Shown one piece after another: positions 6,727 through 10,615 of a stretch of 10,615 bases of DNA. The first letter of the stretch is position 1. Each line of letters begins with the position of its first letter. The notes under the pieces are model-generated. The model made no database searches, was not told where the DNA came from, and was given only the letters and a program-made list of their open reading frames with translations. The stretch comes from an uncultured Bacilli bacterium (GTDB lineage Bacteria; Bacillota_I; Bacilli_A; RF39; UBA660): the NCBI GenBank assembly GCA_947630885.1, contig CANRJI010000028.1:1-10615 (forward strand), read 5' to 3'. The position numbers and the translations under genes are program-made.

Positions 6727-7410
6727 ATGAAGAAAATAACTGCTAAAGTTATAACAGTTTCTTCACAATTGTTGGTAGTTGGATTATTTATATTATTGTT
6801 ATTTTCTACAACTAAAGGTAATGATAAAACACTGATTGTAAGTAATGATAATTTTGGTAAAATGGCCGATATGACACATAATCTCTTTAAAAAAGAGGAA
6901 TTAATGATTGCGTCTATCGACGATGAAGTTTTAGTTGAGCTTGATAAGGAAGAAGTAGTTCCAGAAGAAGAACCGGCAGAAGAAGTACCAGTTGAAGTAC
7001 CATCTTTTGAAGTCAAAGAAGAAAAGCCAGAAGAGAAAGTACGAGTTCCTTTAGATGATCCTGTACTTGAGACACATGTTGGTAACTTGACTGGTTATGG
7101 TGCTGATTGCCCAGGATGTTCTGGAAGAACTAGTAGTGGCTTTGATTTAACAAAATCAATATACTATGAAGATGAAGAATATGGAACAATTAGAATTTTA
7201 GCAGCGGATCCAATGTTTCCTTTTTATTCGATATTTAGAATTAATATTCCTAATGGAGAATCATTTATTGGAATTGTTCTCGATAGAGGTAGCAATGTAG
7301 GATATGGAAGAGGAACGCTATTTGATTTGGCATATTTTAGTGAAAGTGATCCTGATTTAATTGGTTTAACAAAAAATGTTACATTTGAACTTTTAAGAAG
7401 AGGAAAATAG
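6727..7410 (+). CDS. Membrane-anchored 3D (Asp-Asp-Asp) domain protein, YabE-like position
   Basis: The 3D domain is the catalytic core of lytic transglycosylase-like wall enzymes (MltA-related) such as YabE, YocH and YuiC. Three conserved Asp are present: D161 (AADP), D186 (VLDRG) and D200 (FDLAYF). Residues 1-6 are basic and about 8-27 form one transmembrane or signal-anchor helix, placing the domain outside the cell. Residues about 65-110 are an acidic Glu/Pro/Val-rich linker (EEEPAEEVPVEVP). A CPGC pair at 128-131 lies early in the domain. With 227 residues it lacks the DUF348 and G5 modules of B. subtilis YabE (about 437 residues), though it occupies the same place after metS and tatD. 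The ATG at 6727 is preferred to GTG 6718 because AGGTGA (6716-6721) overlaps the GTG. Confidence 0.88.
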   Translation: MKKITAKVITVSSQLLVVGLFILLLFSTTKGNDKTLIVSNDNFGKMADMTHNLFKKEELMIASIDDEVLVELDKEEVVPEEEPAEEVPVEVPSFEVKEEKPEEKVRVPLDDPVLETHVGNLTGYGADCPGCSGRTSSGFDLTKSIYYEDEEYGTIRILAADPMFPFYSIFRINIPNGESFIGIVLDRGSNVGYGRGTLFDLAYFSESDPDLIGLTKNVTFELLRRGK

Positions 7411-7425
7411 AGATCCTCTTTTTTT
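7398..7425 (+). terminator. Intrinsic terminator of the 3D-domain gene
   Basis: AAGAGGA (7398-7404) pairs with TCCTCTT (7414-7420), loop of 9, followed by a T run to 7425. The left arm lies in the last codons and the stop codon is in the loop. Confidence 0.88.
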
Positions 7426-7449
7426 CGACACTTTTTTCTTTTTTGGTAG

Positions 7450-7457
7450 CATATAAT
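7450..7457 (+). promoter_or_regulatory. Sigma-E-like -10 element directly before spoIID
   Basis: CATATAAT matches the sigma-E -10 pattern (CATACAAT) in seven of eight bases. spoIID is a sigma-E gene in B. subtilis. No convincing -35 is visible in the T-rich stretch upstream. A start point 7-8 bases downstream would fall on or next to the A of ATG 7464. Confidence 0.45.
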
Positions 7458-7463
7458 GGTACT

Positions 7464-8390
7464 ATGAAGAAAATAATAATAATGACAATATTTATATTAT
7501 TTATTCCTTTTATTATTGTTAGTATTTTTAATGTTGATACTAAAGAGGAAATAGAATTAAAATATGTATCTAATACGATGATTAGAGTTAAAAGAATGGC
7601 AAGCGGCAATATTGAGACAATGCCTTTTGAAGAATATATTGTTGGTGTTTTAGCGGGTGAAATGCCGATTTATTTTGAAAAAGAAGCTTTTAAGGCTCAA
7701 GCAGTAGCTGCCCGCAGCTACGCATTAAAAAGAATTGGTTATAATCAAGATAATGATTATGATGTTGTCGATTCAGTTTTAAATCAGGTTTATTTAGACT
7801 ATGATTATTTAAAAGATGCTTGGGGAGAAGATTATATTAAAAATGTTAATAAGATAAAAGAAGCGGTTAATGAAACGAGTGAAGAATATCTTGATTACAA
7901 TGGAGAAGTAATCGATGCGATGTTTTTTTCGACAAGTAATGGTTATACGGAATCAGCAGCTTTGGTATTTAATGTTGATTTACCTTATTTGCAAAGTGTT
8001 AAATCAGCATGGGATGAAAAAACTAGTTCGGCATTTCGATCGGTTAAAACGATGCCAGCATCAGAGTTTTATACAAAATTAGGTCTTTCATATTCTGATA
8101 ATTTGAATGTGGAAGTTTTACAGAGGAGTGAAAGTAATAGAATTATTAGCTTAAAAATAAATGGAAAAGAATTTTTGGGAAGAACTCTATATGATACTTT
8201 AGGTCTTAAATCAACTGATTTTTCTTTGACGAAAGAAGAAGATAAGATAATTATTAAGACAGTTGGCTATGGTCATGGAGTGGGAATGAGTCAGTATGGA
8301 GCGGAAGGTATGGCAGAAGAAGGATACAACTATCAAGATATTCTTAAATATTATTATGCTGGAACAACAATTAAAAAAATGGAAAATTAG
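7464..8390 (+). CDS. spoIID: Stage II sporulation protein D (SpoIID), peptidoglycan lytic transglycosylase
   Basis: SpoIID is made in the mother cell and cleaves glycan strands during engulfment, working with SpoIIM and SpoIIP. From ATG 7464 the protein has 308 residues. A single N-terminal membrane anchor covers about residues 3-22. The SpoIID/LytB domain contains EYIVGVLAGEMP with the expected catalytic Glu at residue 66, then KAQAVAARSYAL, STSNGYTE (residues 157-164) and the C-terminal GYGHGVGMSQYGAEGMA (H271). The position before the STS motif, His in some SpoIID proteins, is Phe here. Upstream in-frame TTG 7443 is rejected: it lacks a ribosome binding site and overlaps the T-rich promoter region. 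ATG 7464 also lacks one, which suggests leaderless translation. The neighbours spoIIQ and spoIIID support the assignment. Confidence 0.95.
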   Translation: MKKIIIMTIFILFIPFIIVSIFNVDTKEEIELKYVSNTMIRVKRMASGNIETMPFEEYIVGVLAGEMPIYFEKEAFKAQAVAARSYALKRIGYNQDNDYDVVDSVLNQVYLDYDYLKDAWGEDYIKNVNKIKEAVNETSEEYLDYNGEVIDAMFFSTSNGYTESAALVFNVDLPYLQSVKSAWDEKTSSAFRSVKTMPASEFYTKLGLSYSDNLNVEVLQRSESNRIISLKINGKEFLGRTLYDTLGLKSTDFSLTKEEDKIIIKTVGYGHGVGMSQYGAEGMAEEGYNYQDILKYYYAGTTIKKMEN

Positions 8391-8391
8391 T

Positions 8392-8420
8392 GTATATAAT
8401 TTAAATTTTAGGAAACAATT
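8392..8420 (+). promoter_or_regulatory. Sigma-F-type promoter of spoIIQ
   Basis: GTATA (8392-8396), 14 bases, then GGAAACAATT (8411-8420), which fits every defined position of the B. subtilis sigma-F -10 pattern GGNRANANTW. The spacer is one shorter than the usual 15. spoIIQ is a sigma-F gene in B. subtilis, so sequence and context agree. The leader before AGGTGA (8428) would be very short. Confidence 0.6.
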
Positions 8421-8437
8421 ATACTAGAGGTGATGAT

Positions 8438-9082
8438 ATGGATGCAAAAAGGATTAAATCAATAGTTGTTCCTATAATTTATGGATTTCTTGTAATGATG
8501 TTTTTAGTTAGTATGTATTTTATTCAGAAGATTACGAATAATTTACTTTTTACTTCTGATTCAGGGTTACTTTATGTCGATGGAGAAATAACGGAAGATA
8601 ATAGTAGTCACGATATTCCAGTAGTGGGAACGACAACGACAATAATGAGACCTTATTTGAATGAAAGTGTATCAATTGGTAAAAGTTTTTATGATTATCA
8701 TGGTGAAGAAAGTGAGCAGGAAAACTCAATTATTTATTATGAAAATACTTATATGCAAAACTCAGGTGTCGATTATGTAAATGAAGAGATATTTGATGTT
8801 ATAAGTATTCTCGATGGTACTGTTATTTCAGTTGAAACTAATGATATACTTGGTACAACAATTGAAGTTAGGCATAGTAATAATTTGATTTCTGTATATC
8901 AAAGTTTATCAGAAGTCAGTGTTAAAGAGAATGACCAAATTGTACAAGGACAAATTATAGCGAAAAGTGGAACTTCAAACATTAATAAAGAATTAGGAAA
9001 TCATTTGCATTTTGAATTATATTATAATGGTAAAATTGTTAATCCAGAAGAATATTACAACCGAAATATTAATGAACTTTAG
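8438..9082 (+). CDS. spoIIQ: Stage II sporulation protein SpoIIQ (degenerate M23/LytM domain)
   Basis: SpoIIQ sits in the forespore membrane and joins mother-cell SpoIIIAH across the intermembrane space, forming the engulfment channel. The protein has 214 residues: a membrane anchor at about 9-30, a Ser/Thr/Asn-rich linker, and an M23 domain at about 107-207. Of the zinc peptidase residues, D112 (GVDY) and the HLH pair H189/H191 (NHLHFEL) remain. Asn108 stands where the first zinc His is expected (NSGVD for HxGxD) and YQSL (154-157) replaces YAHL, as I recall also in B. subtilis SpoIIQ, whose site is likewise degenerate. A structural rather than enzymatic role is therefore inferred. AGGTGA (8428-8433) precedes the ATG by 4 bases. 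A general M23 protein is the alternative, but position between spoIID and spoIIID argues for SpoIIQ. Confidence 0.9.
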   Translation: MDAKRIKSIVVPIIYGFLVMMFLVSMYFIQKITNNLLFTSDSGLLYVDGEITEDNSSHDIPVVGTTTTIMRPYLNESVSIGKSFYDYHGEESEQENSIIYYENTYMQNSGVDYVNEEIFDVISILDGTVISVETNDILGTTIEVRHSNNLISVYQSLSEVSVKENDQIVQGQIIAKSGTSNINKELGNHLHFELYYNGKIVNPEEYYNRNINEL

Positions 9083-9102
9083 GCAGTAAAATGCCTTTTT
9101 TT
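9081..9102 (+). terminator. Intrinsic terminator of spoIIQ
   Basis: AGGCA (9081-9085) pairs with TGCCT (9092-9096), loop GTAAAA, followed by a T run to 9102. The left arm begins within the spoIIQ stop codon. Confidence 0.85.
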
Positions 9103-9131
9103 ACATAATATATATGATTATTTAATATAAT
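9103..9131 (+). promoter_or_regulatory. Weak sigma-E-like promoter of spoIIID
   Basis: ACATAAT (9103-9109), 14 bases, AATATAAT (9124-9131) partly fits the sigma-E pattern used by spoIIID in B. subtilis. The TATAAT core could equally be a sigma-A -10, but no good -35 hexamer is found at 16-18 bases. The region is nearly all A and T, so support is weak. Confidence 0.3.
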
Positions 9132-9147
9132 TTACCAAGGTGATTTT

Positions 9148-9405
9148 ATGAATAATTATATATATGAGAGAGTTATTGATGAATCAGAATACTTAATTAA
9201 TACGAAAAAGACAATTAGAGAAGTTGCTAATAAATTTGGAGTATCTAAAAGTACAGTTCATAATGATATGCGAATTAGGCTGGCGGAAATTAATAAGGAA
9301 AAGTATGAACAAGTTGCGGAAATACTAGCTTATCATATTGATGTTAAACATATTAGAGGGGGAGAATCGACAAAAAGAAAATTTTTGGCGAAAAAAAGTA
9401 AATAG
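9148..9405 (+). CDS. spoIIID: Sporulation transcriptional regulator SpoIIID
   Basis: SpoIIID is a small DNA-binding protein that activates and represses sigma-E and sigma-K genes in the mother cell. The 85 residues align well with the 93 of B. subtilis. A helix-turn-helix covers residues about 22-41 (IREVANKFGVSKSTVHNDM), followed by the family segment ILAYHIDVKHIRGGESTKRK, whose basic tail forms the second DNA contact. The acidic end of the B. subtilis protein is missing. AAGGTGAT (9137-9144) lies just before the ATG. A terminator separates it from spoIIQ, and mbl follows 54 bases later, the same neighbour as in B. subtilis. Confidence 0.96.
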   Translation: MNNYIYERVIDESEYLINTKKTIREVANKFGVSKSTVHNDMRIRLAEINKEKYEQVAEILAYHIDVKHIRGGESTKRKFLAKKSK

Positions 9406-9408
9406 ACA

Positions 9409-9437
9409 TTTTAAAATTAGGTAAAATATGGTAAAAT
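9409..9437 (+). promoter_or_regulatory. Candidate mbl promoter with TAAAAT repeated every 10 bp
   Basis: TGGTAAAAT gives an extended -10 (TAAAAT 9432-9437) about 20 bases before AAGGATGGTGA. The -35 (TTTTAA at 9409-9414, spacer 17) is weak. TAAAAT occurs three times at exact 10-base spacing: 9412, 9422 and 9432. No terminator separates spoIIID from mbl, so readthrough from spoIIID is also possible. Confidence 0.35.
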
Positions 9438-9459
9438 GAAATAAGGATGGTGATTTTAG

Positions 9460-10452
9460 ATGTTTAATAAGGATATTGGAATTGATTTAGGAACAGCGAA
9501 TGTACTTATATATATAAAAGGTCAAGGCATTGTTTTAAATGAACCATCTGTTGTTGCTATTGATGCTGATACAAAAAAGCCTTTAGCAGTAGGTAAAGAA
9601 GCACATGAAATGCTAGGAAGGACTCCTGGTAAAGTAAAAGCAATTAAACCAATGAAAGATGGTGTAATTGCAGATTTTGAAACGACAGAAGTAATGCTTA
9701 ATTATTTTATTAAAAAAGTTAATGGTCGAAGTTTCTTTTCTCGTCCGAGAATTTTGATTTGTTGTCCTTCTAATATTACTCAAGTTGAAAAGAATGCGAT
9801 TAAGGAAGCAGCTGAAAGAACAGGTGCTAAGAAAGTATTTTTGGAAGAGGAACCAAAAGTTGCTTCAATTGGCGCTGGTATGGATATATCGAAACCAAGT
9901 GGTAATATGGTAATTGATATTGGTGGTGGAACAACTGATATTGCAATACTTTCGTTAGGTGGTATTGTTAATAGTTCTTCAATTAGAATAGCAGGAAATG
10001 CTTTTGATAATGATATTGTGAAATATATTAAAGATAAATATAAACTTTTGATTGGTGAAAGGACTGCAGAGGATATTAAAATTGCAATTGGTACGGTTTT
10101 TCCCGGCTCGAGAAATGAAAAAATGGAAGTTAGAGGAAGAGACTTAGTAACTGGCTTACCTCATACAATTACTTTTACTTCGGAAGAGGTAGAAGAGGCT
10201 TTAAGGGAAAGTGTTTATACAATTATTCATGCTGTTAAAGGTATTCTTGAACAGACTCCTCCTGAGTTATCAGCAGATATTATTGATAAAGGAATTGTTT
10301 TAACTGGTGGTGGTGCACTTGTCGATGGTTTTGCACAAATATTATCACAAGAACTTAAAGTACCAGTCTTCATTGCAGAATCTCCTCTTACTTGTGTAGC
10401 GGAAGGAACAGGAGTTTTATTAGATAATTTATATATGTTGGAAAGACAATAA
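9460..10452 (+). CDS. mbl: Mbl, MreB-family actin-like cell-shape protein
   Basis: MreB-family proteins polymerise at the membrane and guide side-wall peptidoglycan synthesis in rods. At 330 residues (Mbl of B. subtilis has 333) the protein is complete. The nucleotide-binding motifs are intact: phosphate 1 DIGIDLGTANV at residues 5-15, the EEEP segment at 129-132, phosphate 2 DIGGGTTD at 153-160 and the adenosine motif LTGGGALVDG at 281-290. Segments such as PSVVA, GVIADFE, LICCP, YKLLIGERTAEDIKI and TPPELSADIID are nearly those of Mbl, and the gene follows spoIIID, as mbl does in B. subtilis; this favours Mbl over MreB or MreBH. GGTGAT (9449-9454) lies 5 bases before the ATG. A wall-building organism is implied. 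Confidence 0.93.
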   Translation: MFNKDIGIDLGTANVLIYIKGQGIVLNEPSVVAIDADTKKPLAVGKEAHEMLGRTPGKVKAIKPMKDGVIADFETTEVMLNYFIKKVNGRSFFSRPRILICCPSNITQVEKNAIKEAAERTGAKKVFLEEEPKVASIGAGMDISKPSGNMVIDIGGGTTDIAILSLGGIVNSSSIRIAGNAFDNDIVKYIKDKYKLLIGERTAEDIKIAIGTVFPGSRNEKMEVRGRDLVTGLPHTITFTSEEVEEALRESVYTIIHAVKGILEQTPPELSADIIDKGIVLTGGGALVDGFAQILSQELKVPVFIAESPLTCVAEGTGVLLDNLYMLERQ

Positions 10453-10460
10453 ATGTGCAA

Positions 10461-10497
10461 AATAAATAGCCACGCCTAAAGAACGTGGTTATTTATT
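10461..10497. terminator. Hairpin after mbl, probable terminator
   Basis: AATAAATAGCCACG (10461-10474) pairs over 14 positions, with one G-U, with CGTGGTTATTTATT (10484-10497) around a 9-nt loop. The right arm is T-rich but no pure T run follows. On the minus strand the stem runs into a T-rich stretch, so it may work in both directions. Confidence 0.6.
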
Positions 10498-10510
10498 CAT
10501 TAATAGTTTT

Positions 10511-10535
10511 AAAGACAATCTAGCATTGTCTTTTT
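10511..10535 (+). terminator. Second hairpin after mbl, intrinsic terminator
   Basis: A perfect 9-bp stem, AAAGACAAT (10511-10519) with ATTGTCTTT (10525-10533), loop CTAGC, ends in a run of five T. It is the more typical plus-strand terminator of the two after mbl. Confidence 0.75.
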
Positions 10536-10550
10536 ATATTAATACTTTAG

Positions 10551-10579
10551 TTTGTGTCTTGCTAAGGGCAAGACACAAA
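10551..10579. repeat. Perfect 12-bp inverted repeat of unknown role
   Basis: TTTGTGTCTTGC (10551-10562) and GCAAGACACAAA (10568-10579) pair without mismatch around TAAGG. Neither strand has a T run directly after the stem, so it is not a standard terminator. It shares bases 10577-10579 with the T run of the minus-strand terminator next to it. Confidence 0.8.
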
Positions 10580-10601
10580 AAACCACTAGCTATGCTAGTG
10601 G
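10577..10601 (-). terminator. Minus-strand intrinsic terminator
   Basis: Read on the minus strand, CCACTAGC, loop ATA, GCTAGTGG is followed by six T (plus-strand bases 10601 down to 10577). It implies a minus-strand transcript arriving from beyond the right edge, convergent with mbl. Confidence 0.7.
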
Positions 10602-10615
10602 GATTAATATGCTTT

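Noticed and set aside
6702..7016. Minus-strand ORF rich in Ser, Thr and Gly opposite the 3D-domain gene
   Set aside because: Its composition is the mirror of the Glu/Val/Pro linker codons on the plus strand; it has no ribosome binding site and overlaps a well-supported gene.
7425..7457. Sigma-A promoter TCGACA to TATAAT before spoIID
   Set aside because: The spacer is 21 bases, too long; the sigma-E-like reading of CATATAAT fits better with the gene's role.
10227..10460. Minus-strand ORF opposite the end of mbl
   Set aside because: It lies entirely across conserved Mbl motifs and has no family resemblance.
10442..10519. AAAGACAAT repeated at 10442 and 10511
   Set aside because: A 9-base match over 70 bases is short; the first copy is coding sequence at the end of mbl and the second is a terminator arm.
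10551..10601. Paired hairpins as an IS200/IS605-type element end
   Set aside because: No transposase or target-site pattern is visible in the window, and the right hairpin is explained as a minus-strand terminator.

Overview
This AT-rich window reads as a piece of chromosome from a low-GC, endospore-forming member of the Bacillota. All recognisable genes lie on the plus strand. The sporulation genes (spoVT, spoIID, spoIIQ, spoIIID) and an Mbl-type MreB place it among the Bacilli or Erysipelotrichia-like gut lineages rather than the wall-less Mollicutes. TGG is used for Trp and TGA ends tatD, so the standard bacterial code (table 11) fits. I cannot name a species.

Layout. Positions 1-2719 hold the 3' three quarters of mfd (its start lies outside the window), closed by an intrinsic terminator. 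spoVT (2809-3339) follows, with a possible sigma-G promoter. Next is an unrecognised, very basic 71-residue protein (3447-3662) behind a sigma-A-like promoter that overlaps an inverted repeat. A methionine T-box leader (about 3703-3915) has ATG in the specifier position and precedes a well-initiated 25-codon leader ORF and then metG (4024-5556). After a terminator comes a 55-codon, two-helix membrane protein gene (5709-5876), then tatD (5922-6683). A membrane-anchored 3D-domain protein (6727-7410) has a near-consensus sigma-A promoter inside the end of tatD. The last third is a sporulation block: spoIID (7464-8390), spoIIQ (8438-9082), spoIIID (9148-9405) and mbl (9460-10452). The final 150 bases hold four consecutive hairpins, one of which is a terminator for something on the minus strand beyond the window.

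How the genes fit together. The order joins three blocks that are separate in Bacillus subtilis: mfd-spoVT, metS-tatD(yabD)-yabE, and the spoIID/spoIIQ/spoIIID/mbl region. SpoIIQ (forespore) and SpoIID (mother cell) are both part of engulfment, SpoIIID is the early mother-cell DNA-binding regulator, and SpoVT is the late forespore regulator. The promoter-like sequences match this division: a sigma-E-like -10 before spoIID, a sigma-F match before spoIIQ, a weaker sigma-E-like site before spoIIID and a sigma-G-like site before spoVT. Most genes are separated by their own terminators, so this looks like a run of mostly single-gene transcription units rather than one operon.

I found no mobile element, CRISPR array, rRNA or tRNA, and nothing that clearly forms a new multi-gene system. 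The least explained items are the two small ORFs around metG, the basic 71-residue protein, the unusual T-box terminator region and the apparently leaderless spoIID.
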